Source: Culex pipiens pallens (lineage: Eukaryota > Arthropoda > Insecta > Diptera > Culicidae). Taken from it: a DNA stretch of 64,000 nucleotides. The position numbers and the translations under genes are program-made. The stretch spans positions 181,876,034-181,940,033 of the forward strand of contig NC_068939.1 in assembly GCF_016801865.2 (NCBI RefSeq), written 5' to 3'. How positions within the stretch are numbered: the stretch's first letter is position 1; each line of letters starts with the position of its first letter. Below are positions 11,743 through 22,888 of this stretch, one piece after another. The notes below the pieces were generated by a model. It was not told the origin of the DNA and searched no databases. It was given only the letters and a program-made list of their open reading frames with translations.

Positions 11743-12806
11743 GCCTTCCTCACTGAGGTAAGGCTATAATCCTGCTCTAAAAATGAACTTTTTATTAAAA
11801 GCTCCTAGACCCACCTTCATGTATACATATCTACTCAGAATCGAAAACTGAACAAATGTCTGTGTGTGTGTATGTGTGTGTGTATGTGTGTATGTATGTA
11901 TGTGACCAAAATTCTCACTGAGTTTTCTCAGCACTGGCTGAACCGATTTTGATCGAACCAGTTGCATTCGACTTGGTTTGGGGTCCCATACATCGCTATT
12001 GAATTGTTTGAAGTTTCGATAAGTAGTTCAAAAGTTATGCATAAAAATGTGTTTTCACAAATACCCGGATCTCAATTGTATGCATGTAAACTATGTCCGG
12101 ATCCATCATCCGACCCATCGTTGGTTAGGTAATTGAAAGGCCTTTCCAATGAGTCCAAAATGTTGAAGATCTGGCAACCCTGTCTCGAGTTATGACCACT
12201 TAAGTGATATTTATGTACTTTTTTGAAGCCGGATCTCATTTAAATGTATGTAAACTATGTCCGGATCCATCATCCGACCCATCGTTGGTTAGGTAATTGA
12301 AAGGCCTTTCCAATGAGTCCAAGACATTGAAGATCTGGCAACCCTGTCTCGAGTTATAACCACTTAAGTGATATTTATGTACTTTTTTGAAGCCGGATCT
12401 CATTTAAATGTATGTAAACTATGTCCGGATCCATCATCCGAACCATCGTTGGTTAGGTAATTGAAAGGCCTTTCCAATGAGTCCAAAATGTTGAAGATCT
12501 GGCAACCCTGTCTCGAGTTATGACCACTTAAGTGATATTTATGTACTTTTTTGAAGCCGGATCTCACTTAAACGTATGTAAACTATGTCCGGATCCATCA
12601 TCCGACCCATCGTTGGTTAGGTAAGTGAAAGGCCTTTCTAATGAGTCCAAAACATTGAAGATCTGGCAACCCTGTCTCGAATTATGACCACATAAGTTAT
12701 ACATTGTTTTCTTTTTTCTGGATCTAAAAAAATGATGAATCCACTCATATACCCATTTTTGGTAAAAAGTGAGGAAGGCATCAACCACATAGGTGGATTA
12801 AGTTAG
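11743..12806 (+). mobile_element. Helentron/HINE-like non-autonomous element with GT tract and 164-bp tandem repeats
   Basis: The left tip is GCCTTCCTCACTGAGG (itself part of a hairpin with TAAGGC). The inverted match GTGAGGAAGGC lies at 12769-12779, not at the right tip. It is followed by the stem-loop CCACATAGGTGG and an end at about 12806. The interior has a TG-rich microsatellite (11860-11900), then four 164-bp tandem units. It was inserted into a T-run with no other clear target duplication. This order (5' terminal inverted repeat, microsatellite, tandem repeats, 3' subterminal repeat, 3' stem-loop, T-T insertion) is what is described for Helentron-associated elements. No Rep/helicase is present. 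The family call is inference; the boundaries are supported by the uninterrupted copy near 10605. A second copy lies at 56268. Confidence 0.7.
12065..12720 (+). repeat. 164-bp tandem repeat, four copies
   Basis: CCGGATCTCA starts units at 12065, 12229, 12393 and 12557, giving a constant spacing of 164 bp. Each unit contains ACTATGTCCGGATCCATC, GTTGGTTAGGTAA and GATCTGGCAACCCTGTCTC with few substitutions. The last unit degrades near 12700. Confidence 0.93.
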
Positions 12807-13080
12807 TTTTTTTTAATTATGTTTAATACCACATAATATGTATGATCTAAACACTTATTTCACCTTCTCTTACTGGAAAATCTGAAAATGCATTCCATAC
12901 TCCGATTTGAAATCATGTGCATTGAAAACATTATGAAACTTTGAGAATTATAAAATAATGCTATTAATCAGCATTTTCTAAATTAAAGTTAACTAACTAT
13001 TAAAACTTTTCAAAATTTTATGAAAACATTTTCTTGAAATAAATTGAACACATATCTAACATGATTAGTATGATTTAATT

Positions 13081-13717
13081 AAAAATGTGCAGTTTTTCGA
13101 TTTTAAAAAATTCTTTCGAGTGACCATTAAAATGTTAGTCTGATTCCTTTTATTCAAAATATTTTTTTCCGAAAAAAAAAACCGAAATTTATCAATTTAT
13201 TGACCTTGAATAATTCAAACAAATTGTTTATTCGTTAAAAATTCATCTTCTTGACTTTTATTCCGCCAATTGTCACAACAATGCATTTTGAAACACTTTT
13301 TTAATCCAAATGTTGAATCCTAGGCTTGTAATTTCAATTTTTATATTTTTTTTTATTTTTCAAATAAAAGTGTGCAAGCAACTCTCTATAGTTAGTCGTC
13401 GTTTGAAAAGCGGAAAACTGCAAAAGTGACGAGAATTGATCGCTTTGTGTGACAAAAATGGGTAAATTTCCTTTGCACCCACAGAAAATGCTTTTGACTG
13501 CTCGTATTTTCTTTCTTTTCTTCCACCAAAAAGATCGTAAATGTTCCTATTAAGTTGCTTCCAACAACATTGAAATGAGGCATACCGGTGCTGAAAAACA
13601 GCCGCTGAGAGTAAAGAAAAAGGAAACATGAGATTGTCTGAGTATCAACAAACTATTTTTCAAAATGAGCAATTCTCTACGGAATCGCCCTTTTTTCTTT
13701 TATTTTAATTTATTAAT
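13081..13717. other. A+T-rich sequence with a MITE fragment
   Basis: At about 13270-13370 a short stretch (TGCATTTTGAAACACTTTTT, then GGCTTGTAATTTCAATTT) matches the interior of the 329-794 MITE. Otherwise I see nothing identifiable. TGAGCAATTCTCTAC at about 13668 resembles the left tip of the foldback families at 31735 and 58869. Confidence 0.5.
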
Positions 13718-15458
13718 TAATCCGGCTGAAACTTTTTTGGTGCCTTCGGTATGCCCAAAGAAGCCATTTTGCATCATTAGTTCGTTCATATAATTTTCCA
13801 TACAAATTTGGCAGCTGTGAAAATTATGTAAATATGTGGAAATTCAAAAATCTGTATCTTCAGAAGGAATTTTTTGATCGATTTGGTGTTTTCGGCAAAA
13901 TTGTAAGTATGGATATGGACTGCACTGAAAAAAATGATACACGGTAAAAAAAAATTTGGTGATTTTTAATTTCACTTTTTGTCACTAAAACTTGATTTGC
14001 AAAAAAACACAATTTTTTTATATTTTTTAGAGGACATCAAATGCCAACTTTTCAGAAATTTCTAGAATGGGAAAAAATCTATGACCAAGCTATGATTTTT
14101 TGAATTAAAATTTTTATTTTTTTATTTTTTCATGTATGTAAAATTATATTTGCAATCAAAAAGTATTTTGGTTGAATTTTGATAAAGAGCACCGTTTTCA
14201 GATTAAATCCATTTTAGGTGACTTTTTTGAAAATAGTCGCATTTTTTTAAAATAAATGCACATGTTTGCCCACATTTGAAAAAAAATATTTTTGAAAAGC
14301 TGAGAAAATTATCTATTTTTTGCTTTTTTTGAACTTTGTTGATACGACCTTTAGTTGCTAAGATATTGCCATGCAAAGGTTGAAAAACAGGAAATTTGAT
14401 GTTTTCTAAGTCTCACCCAAACAACCCACCATATTCTAATGTCGATATCTCAGCAACTAATTTCGATTAACAATGTTAAAATATGAAACATTCGTAAAAT
14501 TTTACAATTTCTTCGAAAAAAATATTTTCAAAATTTTTGAACCAAGAACATTTGAAAAGGGCGTAATATTGAATGTGTTGGCCTTTTGAAATGTTAGTGT
14601 TGATTCAATTTTTTTGAAAATATTGTTTCCGAAAAGATCGGAATGTTCATATTTTAACATTGAAAATCGGACCATTCGCTGCTGAGATATCGACATAAGA
14701 AAATGGTGGGTTGTTTGGGTGAGACTTAGAAAACATCAATTTTCCTGTTTTTAAACCTTTGCATGGCAATTTCTCAGCAACTAAGGGTCGTATCAACAAA
14801 GTCCGAAAAAGCAAAATATAGAGAATTTTCTCAGCATTTCAAATTAATCTTATTCAAAAATTTGCAAATATGGGTACTAATTAAAAAAAATAAAAGCTGC
14901 GACTATTTTCAAAAAAGTCACCGTAAAATGGATTTAACTTTAAAACGATGCACGTTATAAAATAAATCACTAAATTACTTTTTGATTGCAAATTTGATTT
15001 TACATCGAAAAATGAAGTTGAAAAATTTTTGCATTACATATTCCGATCTTTTGAAAAAATGAGTATTGGTTCAAAAATTTATAACTCGGTCAAATATTTT
15101 TTGCACAACCTGGAAATTTCTGAAAAGTTGGCATTTGATGTCCTCTAAAACATATAAAAAAATAAAAAAAATTGTTTTTTTTTTGCAAATCACATTTTAG
15201 TGACAAAAAGTTAAATAAAAAATGACCAAATTATTTTTTACCGTGTATTTTCTAGTGTAGTCTGTATCCATACCTTTGCCGAAAACACCAAATCGATCAA
15301 AAAATTCCTTCAATAGATACAAATTTTTGAATTTTCATACATCATTTTTGTTTGGACAGCTGCCAAATTTGTATGGAAAATTATATGAACAAACTAATGA
15401 TGCAAAGTGGCTTCTTTGGGCATACCGAAGGTACCATAAAAGTTTCAGTCGGATTAAA
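13718..15458. mobile_element. Foldback (long inverted repeat) element, ~1.7 kb
   Basis: The left arm begins TAATCCGGCTGAAACTTTT with GGTGCCTTCGGTATGCCCAA. The right arm ends with the reverse complement (TTGGGCATACCGAAGG, then AGTTTCAGTCGGATTA). Pairing continues to a centre near 14572. Inner landmarks are CGATATCTCAGCAA at 14443 and GCTGAGATATCGAC at 14682. Arms are about 840 and 875 bp and diverged by substitutions and small indels. There is no coding sequence. If transcribed as intron RNA it would fold into a very long hairpin. A truncated relative lies at 58869-59395. Confidence 0.8.
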
Positions 15459-16359
15459 ACATACTAAAAAAATCGAATGAAGAAATCTGAGCAAAGTAGA
15501 ACATAATTTAAAATATAACAGACACATTCCGCCGTGACGTTGCAACGCTTTGACTTTTCTTTTTTCAGTATTTCGGCTGTAACTAAAAAAATACATTGAA
15601 AAGGTACATATGTTATTACAGATTCGGAAAGTACATTAAATTTCCTATAAGAAACAATGTTGAAACATTATTTTAAGCGAATATTCTATTTTTGAGAGGG
15701 GAATAAGTAGCGTGACGTTGCAACGCGTGACTTTTTCTCAATCCTGACCCAATTCATGTTTCGCCATTAACTCTGCTCTGTTAAATGGCAAATTTGGAGT
15801 TCTTCTTCCATTTTTAGTGTAAAATTGACCAACAAATCGAATGCAATCATTAGTTTTTCGAAAAAATCAAACCACGATTTTTAAAGACCATTAACATTTC
15901 GTGACGTTGCAACGCACAGTTTTTGAAAACAGGGTTTTTCGTTGCGTTGCAACGTCACGAAATTTTAGTTTCAAAATAAATCATAGTTTTTGTTAGTTTG
16001 AGCAACTTGAGATTATGATTTTATTATAAGACATTAATAGACAGTACAAGGACATGTGAATTGATTGGCCCGCCCATGTTAGACCCCCCTCCCCTCCCCC
16101 TATACCGCTTTTACAGTAGCAGTACGATATACGAAGTTTTCCAAGCATTTTCAAAGTAAAAAAAATATTTGTATTATTCCATTATCACGAAGGACAGCCC
16201 CCCCCCCCTCCCCACTCCCACCTCCTCTATCCATGTTATGGGGCGTCCATGCATTACGTAACGCCGTAATATCAAGGGTGAGGGGGGTGGGGTTCGAGGA
16301 TTTATACAAAAAAAAATGTATCGGAAATGTATTACCAGGGGGTGGAGGGGGTCTAAATA

Positions 16360-16782
16360 TACACCCAAAACTGGCAGCGCTAGTCCGAGAGAATGATGGT
16401 CTCGAGTCGAGAGAATAGTGGTACCATTCACGGACGCAGAGAACACAGCTCGAGATGGGCGATAGAACTATTCTCTCGAGGTTCATTTGCAAAAAAAGTT
16501 CATCCGTCAAACAAAAAACCAAAAGTGTCGACAACGGGAATCGAACCAGAGACCTTTGATAAACCAATCCAATGACTTAGCTGCCTCGGCCAGCACAGCT
16601 TGGTGACCAAGGAGAAGTCAGAAGTCGATGTATGACACTTGTTGGAGATTTATTGATTCAACTAACGAATGAACTCATTTGTTATGATGGTGTGAGTTGG
16701 TACCATTATTCTATCGATTTTGGCACTGAGCCCTCAATAAATTTTGAGAGAACGATTATCTCGACTCTGAATTTTGGGTGTA
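16360..16782. mobile_element. Tc1/mariner-like non-autonomous element nested in the MITE
   Basis: Inverted tips TACACCCAAAA (16360) and TTTTGGGTGTA (ending 16782) are flanked by TA at 16358-16359 and 16783-16784, the Tc1/mariner target duplication. The interior carries CTCGAG-rich inverted motifs and a tRNA-like segment on the minus strand. A 4-bp AAAT duplication with longer tips is an alternative reading. No transposase is present. Confidence 0.55.
16520..16610 (-). mobile_element. Diverged tRNA-derived SINE head
   Basis: On the minus strand, an A-box-like TGGCCGAGGCAGCTAAG (16592-16576) is followed 28 bp later by a B box GGTTCGATTCC (16547-16537). The acceptor and anticodon stems do not pair well, so this is not a working tRNA gene. 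It lies inside the 16360-16782 element. The 3' body could not be delimited. Confidence 0.5.
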
Positions 16783-17724
16783 TAAATGTTTTGTTACGTA
16801 ATGCAAGTAGGCTCCCTTAATATTTTTATCGTTTTGGGAAATTTACAAATCACGTGGAAGTTTTAGAAGGGAGGTATGGAGCTTCAAGTTTTCAGGAGGG
16901 CAGAAATTTATAACTAAAGTGCCCATATCGTTTGTTGATGGCCCCTAAGGGGTGATCTGCAAACAACGTAATTTATTTTGTTGACTTTTGTGCCTTTTAA
17001 ATTAAATTTGAGGAAATAATAAAACTGTTTACCTGCGCAACATAACATTTTTAATTGCGAACAACTAAACGTTGCATACAACTTATTTAGGTAAGGGTTC
17101 GTCCAACAGCAAAGTGACAAACGTTTGTAAAAAAACAATCGAATCACGTGATTATTATTGTTTGGTGAATTTCACCGTAAATTGGCCTACATAAGGGTGT
17201 GCGATAAAAAAATTCGTTGCGTTGTATTATAATCAAAATCAGTTTATCATAAAGGGGTCATCCAGTAACCACGTGATTATTTATTTGAAAGTTATAGAAT
17301 TTTTCCCCATTGTGAACATCGGTCTATTTTGATTTACTCAACAAGTTTTATAAAATACCTACTTTTTTCGAGTGGCTACAAACCTAAGTGACGGAATTTG
17401 TGAATGACCCATGTACAATTTTTCTGTAATTAGGCTCGAAAACATTATATAAAACATATATAATATTTATTATCCTTTGATCTCCAACAATCAACTACGC
17501 ATACACCTTTTTTGCTATGTGACCAATATGATTTAAAATTTCGTGACGTTGCAACGCAAACTTAAACCTGTTGTAACTTTGGATCTAGACAACCAATTTA
17601 GTCGCTCTAGGTTGCATTTGAAAGCTCTTTCCAAGTACAAAGAGCATCCGAAATATCAAAATGATTGAATGTTTAGTTTTCTGTTGACATAAACAACTGT
17701 CCCTTTTTCGTGACGTTGCAACGC

Positions 17725-20700
17725 AATAAAATGGTAAACTTACACTAGTTTGAAAAAAATACTTAACTTAAGATAAACTGTAAATCCATGACATTTCCGT
17801 TTAGTACATCTAAAAACCTACAAAATGCAATTAAAAGAATAATTTTTGGATTTTATTTCGCTGAAAACCAGGAGTTTTTAGAAAAATGTTTTAAAACGCT
17901 GATTTTATCACAAATTGTTGCATAACTTAGTCAACTTGTACATAATGATATTCAAAAGTTCAATTAATGAAAACCATGATTTTTGAAGCTTCAAGTAGTC
18001 TAGAATCGAGGAAAAATATCCAAATAGCTCATACATGCTTTTCAAAATTTCATCCTAAGGTGTACATTGCCGGAGAATGTGTCAACAATATCTACCAGGG
18101 GGTGCCAATATGTATGACAAAAAAAAACAACACCACTCACGCAAATTCATGGCAAGTGAAAGGGTTTTAATCCCTCTAATCAAGGTTCGTACCGCAGCGG
18201 GAGGAAAGTGGAAAGTGATGTTTTCCCTGAACTGATAGCGAATGACGATTATGAGTGCCACCTCCTCCACCTTCCTGCTGATAACCCTTTTGCTCTTTTG
18301 ACGCATTTTTCGAGCCTATCGGCTGTTTAGTTTTAGACTTCTTCTCATATGAGGGGCAAATGTTAAGGGAGCGAGCGTTCGTTAGCTTGCATACATCATT
18401 TCATTAGCATATTATTAATGCTACGTAATGTTTGGTGTGTATGTGTGTGTGTGCGCGCGTATTTTTGTGACAATCATGTGAAAATGTCAGTTGCCCGGGG
18501 GCACTTTTTTCCTCCTTCGCGAGTTTTCCAACCAAAATGAAAAATGCTACATCATATTTCCAACCTTTCTCAACCCAAGCCAGACATTTCGAAATCTTCT
18601 CGCACGTTCTCCGATATCAAAGTGGTGCCCCCGCCGAAAAATTATTTGCTCAAGTGTGATTTAAAAAAAAGGGACCAGCTTCGCTGATAAATGCGAATAA
18701 ATTATCTCCCGAGTCGAGCATTTTTTTTTGTAATGGTCCGCCAGACAAATAAAATGTAATAAAATATTAAAAGGTCCAATCCTCATATCAGAAAGAGATA
18801 TGAATCCCCACGATGAGTGCGTGTGCCTCGAGAGTTCGAATTGGGTCCGCGTTGCTTTAGGTGGTCCCTCTGCGATGGAAATGACGTGTTTTTTTTGTCC
18901 TTGTGGGGTAAAGTGGTATTTCAAAACTAAAAATTGCAGTTTAAAAAAATATCATTGGACAAATCGAACTTTTTTTAAATTTTCTAGTTGGTATTTAAAA
19001 ATTTGAAAAAAAAATAACGAAAATGCTGATTTTACGCCACACGCCCCCAATCGCTTCAAAACGGATCCTTTTCTCCTGAAAGGACTTTGATGAAGGAAAC
19101 CCTTTTTCGCGTGTGCTGATGACTCTTCTCTCTTGCCCGATTTGAGTACGAATCCTTCGTACTCTCATCCCACCTGCGGTATAGGAATCAAATTCAGTTG
19201 TTTGAGTCCGTTTTTTTGTTCTTCCGCCGGAGCGCACCTTTTCCTCCACAGAAGGTGGTTTCAACGTGGGGAGGGGGAGGGGAGCAGGATGAGGGATATG
19301 TTATATATTTGCTTTGATCAAATAATTACGGCCAAAACCCGGAGAAGTTACGCGAGAAACATCACATATAATAATCACATCCAGAGAAAAGGACCAGCTT
19401 TCGGTGGGGTGTGTAGGTACCTTTTCTCTAATGACGTTGGGCTGGAGGGGGCGCGGTCATTTTCCGGAGGTGGGAAAGAGGGGGGGATTCACATACACAC
19501 ACACTCGAACTCGAACAAGTCGGCCTCTCCGTTTATGCATTATTTGGAGGAATAAACTAGAAGATTATCCTCGGAAAACATAAATACATTATGAATATGG
19601 AAAATGCTCGGTGCGGAATTATTTGCGATTTGCGGACCGAAACTCGGGACTCGGAGAGATTTTGGCGCTTTTATTTCGGTTTCTAGCGAGAAGGAGGGTT
19701 TTAAGGGGCGCACCACCGCATATATCGGTAAGACCGACCGCTTTCAGATGAAAGTTTACTGTTGTTGTTCGACTGTACATATTTAATTTCTCGTGTTTTG
19801 CTCTTTCCGAGGGATAAAGGTGAAATTGGTGGCGGTTGCAAACGACTGGTGAAATTTCGGAAAAGTTGGAACGAAACTGCAGCTGCGAATTAAGGCTACT
19901 ACCGGCGCTGTAGAGTACTTTTTGATCAAATTTATAATCTTGTGTGCAACTTTTGCCATTGGTTTTAAGTGGGAACTCGTTCGAATTCGAACAGTGGGAA
20001 ATTGGTTGAAAAATCACGAAAAATTTAAGGTACTGAAATAAAACCTTAAATTCGAGTTAAGATTTGCATAACAAGTTTGAAAAATTCTACAATTAAATAG
20101 GTAAATTTGTGACCAGAACTTCAACCAATTCAAACTGTGCAACCCCTTCAAAAACCAGGATTTTTCGCACCACCCAAAACACCCCCTTCCAAATAAACAT
20201 GTTGTTTGCAGCCCAACTCTACTGGCACCCCGGCTCTTTCCAGCCTCTTATAATCTTTTAATAATAGCAATGCAGTAGTATTTTGCAGTTTGATATGCGG
20301 TGGGAATAAATTCTATTTCGCAAACGTTAAAAAGTGGAGGAAGAAGAGGGGATGAGAGGTGAAACACACTCACACACACACACATAATAAAAACTTTAAA
20401 TCCACGCCTTCCCGTGCAGTTTTCGCAAAATTTCGAGAGTCAGCTGTGCACTGTGCTCGATTACATCATTATAGTTTTGGGGTCCCACCACCTCCTAGGT
20501 TGGTGGAGTAAGGGTGGAGATTTTGCACATGTTTTTGAGGAACAAGTGGAGGAGAGAGAAATTGTTTATTTACTTGATTTAGTTCCGCCGAATCTGGTCT
20601 TGTTTCATTCGGTAATTAAAAGTATGGAAGCGGTCCGAAAGTTTAAACAAACGTTCGAGACATTTTTAAGCGAAACACTTATATTAGAATTGAGATGTTT

Positions 20701-21708
20701 TTTTTTTTTGAACATTTTTTAATCTTCAAAAAAGATAGAACTCTTATTTTTAAGAATATCATCAGTTTGGGTGTGCGAATGTTTTTTTGCATATTTTTAC
20801 TGTTTTTGGACTACAAATATCTTCTATCATAAGTCTACGTAGACAAAAATTTCCTGAATATGCTGATGACGATTTTTTTGCAAGCCTAAATTATCCTTAG
20901 TTTCGATTATCTGAAGGGCTCTTAGGAACTTCGACTTTTAAATAATTTCTTTTTTTTAATTCTTTCAAATTCGAGTTCTGCAAAGCCTTTTTAGTGAAAT
21001 GTTTCAAAAATTATGTTATAAAATGACCCCATAAAATTGGGAATCCGAAACAGTCAAACACATTAGTCATTATTATTTTTCGCAAAAGTCTAAACCTTCC
21101 AAATTAATGCCAGCCCATTAGTTTAGCAAATTTCACAACTAGCTCAAACAAATATCCCTCGCTGTTTTGACAATCCCGCTGTACCGCGTACGTTTGACTA
21201 ATCGTCCCCGATATGTTTAAATTTTGTAGAAAATCCTTACCCCATGAAAAGTCACATCCGCACACACGCGCGCGTGTAAAACGTGTCCACGTCGGTGATC
21301 CCGAAGAAAACCCGTCCATCACCGGTCCGATTCGGTGGCCCGTGGGACGGCGGCCACCACCACGCAATATATTTATAATAATTAAATAAAAATATTATTT
21401 TTAATTAACGCCCAACCGGGAGAAGCGGGGCCAGGGTCGTTGAAGGACACTGGGCTAATACATTTGGGAAGGCTGACTCTGACTAACTGGGGTCCCCGAA
21501 AAAGGGTCTCCCCCGGGGGGCGCGGTGGTTTTCCGCAATTCTTAGTGGGCCACTTTTCCGGCAGGTTCTTTTTGGGCGAAGTCGGCGGTGCGGTTCCATT
21601 AATCTCCGGGACCGATTTTGGGAGGTAGTTCTTGTTGTTGTTGTAAAATGTCAAGCTTTGAAACGCTTGGGAGGAAATCAGGGAATGTGCAGGAAATCCT
21701 TCTTTTTT
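17725..21708. other. Large unique island, no supported gene
   Basis: Mixed composition, with G+C-richer patches at 18180-18660, 19020-19560 and 21100-21660 and short CA/TG runs (18436, 19490, 20370). Several 60-140-codon frames exist on both strands, but none resembles a protein I know and none has a convincing pair of splice sites. This is probably ancestral intron sequence and may hold conserved non-coding elements. Confidence 0.5.
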
Positions 21709-22888
21709 TTATTGATATTTTTGTAATTTTTGTAATTTTTATTATTTTTGTTGATTTTGTAATTTTTGTAATTTTTGTATTTTTTGTAATTTTTGTAATT
21801 TTTGTAATTTTTGTAATTTTTGTATTTTTTGTAATTTTTGTAATTTTTGAAATTTTTGTAATTTTTGTAATTTTTGTAATTTTTGTAATTTTTGTAATTT
21901 TTGTAATTTTTGTAATTTTTGTAATTTTTGTAATTTTTGTAATTTTTGTAATTTTTGTAATTTTTGTAATTTTTGTAATTTTTGTAATTTTTGTATTTTT
22001 TGTAATTTTTGTAATTTTTGTAATTTTTGTAATTTTTGTATTTTTTGTAATTTTTGTAATTTTTGAAATTTTTGTAATTTTTGTAATTTTTGTAATTTTT
22101 GTAATTTTTGTAATTTTTGTAATTTTTGTAATTTTTGTAATTTTTGTAATTTTTGTAATTTTTGTAATTTTTGTAATTTTTGTAATTTTTGTAATTTTTG
22201 TAATTTTTGTAATTTTTGTAATTTTTGTAATTTTTGTAATTTTTGTAATTTTTGTAATTTTTGTAATTTTTGTAATTTTTGTATTTTTGTAATTTTTGTA
22301 ATTTTTTTTTTTGTAATTTTTGTAATTTTTGTAATTTTTGTAATTTTTGTAATTTTTGTAATTTTTGTATTTTTTGTAATTTTTGTAATTTTTGTATTTT
22401 TTGTAATTTTTGTAATTTTTGTAATTTTTGTAATTTTTGTAATTTTTGTAATTTTTGTAATTTTTGTAATTTTTGTAATTTTTGTAATTTTTGTAATTTT
22501 TGTAATTTTTGTAATTTTTGTAATTTTTGTAATTTTTGTAATTTTTGTAATTTTTGTAATTTTTGTAATTTTTGTAATTTTTGTAATTTTTGTAATTTTT
22601 GTAATTTTTGTAATTTTTGTAATTTTTGTAATTTTTGTAATTTTTGTAATTTTTGTAATTTTTGTAATTTTTGTAATTTTTGTAATTTTTGTAATTTTTG
22701 TAATTTTTGTAATTTTTGTAATTTTTGTAATTTTTGTAATTTTTGCAATTTTTGCAATTTTTGCAATTTTTGCAATTTTTGTAACTTTTGTAATTTTTGT
22801 AATTTTTGTAATTTTTGTAATTTTTGTAATTTTTGTAATTTTTGTAATTTTTGTAATTTTTGTAATTTTTGCAATTTTTGTCATTTTT
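21709..22888 (-). repeat. 9-bp microsatellite (TAATTTTTG), reverse orientation
   Basis: About 1.18 kb of TAATTTTTG, the reverse complement of the ATTACAAAA unit at 3.6-7.35 kb. A marked segment (GTATTTTTTG variants at 21777 and 21820, GAAATTTTTG near 21847) is duplicated 216 bp (24 units) downstream. Variants with GCAATTTTT cluster near 22741-22780 and 22867. Long open frames through it are artefacts of the period. Confidence 0.96.

Larger units (their letters stand above)
11310..13080 (+). repeat. Second copy of the 10-kb repeat, split by an insertion
   Basis: 11310-11742 and 12807-13080 are collinear with 10067-10880 in copy 1. For example, TTAGTTAACTAAG is present in both, and TCACCTTCTC / AACCTTCTCC lead into AATGCATTCC. 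Copy 1 runs through a T-run at about 10605 where copy 2 is interrupted by the 11743-12806 element, so copy 1 acts as an empty-site reference. Confidence 0.7.
16241..16816. mobile_element. MITE with GGGCGTCC..TTACGTAAC termini, hosting nested insertions
   Basis: The left end reads GGGCGTCCATGCATTACGTA. The right end in reverse complement reads GGGAGCCTACTTGCATTACG. The GCATTACGTAAC core is exact at both ends. The G-rich inner part (GGGTGAGGGGGGTGGGG-like) and the termini resemble the smaller MITE at 40390-40544. A second element is inserted at 16360-16782. Confidence 0.65.
15534..17724. repeat. Region with six copies of GTGACGTTGCAACGC
   Basis: The 15-mer GTGACGTTGCAACGC is exact at 15534-15548, 15712-15726, 15901-15915, 17543-17557 and 17710-17724, and inverted at 15944-15958. 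The motif contains the palindrome CGTTGCAACG. The MITE complex at 16241-16816 interrupts the series. The stretch looks like one older element carrying a repeated motif, later split. I do not recognise its class. Confidence 0.75.

Noticed and set aside
17041..17100. TTATTTAG|GTAAGG as a further ratchet site
   Set aside because: The pyrimidine tract is weak and it lies in repeat-derived sequence.
18800..20017. Overlapping 60-140-codon frames in the unique island
   Set aside because: Frames on both strands overlap, contain homopolymer-driven stretches and show no family signature.
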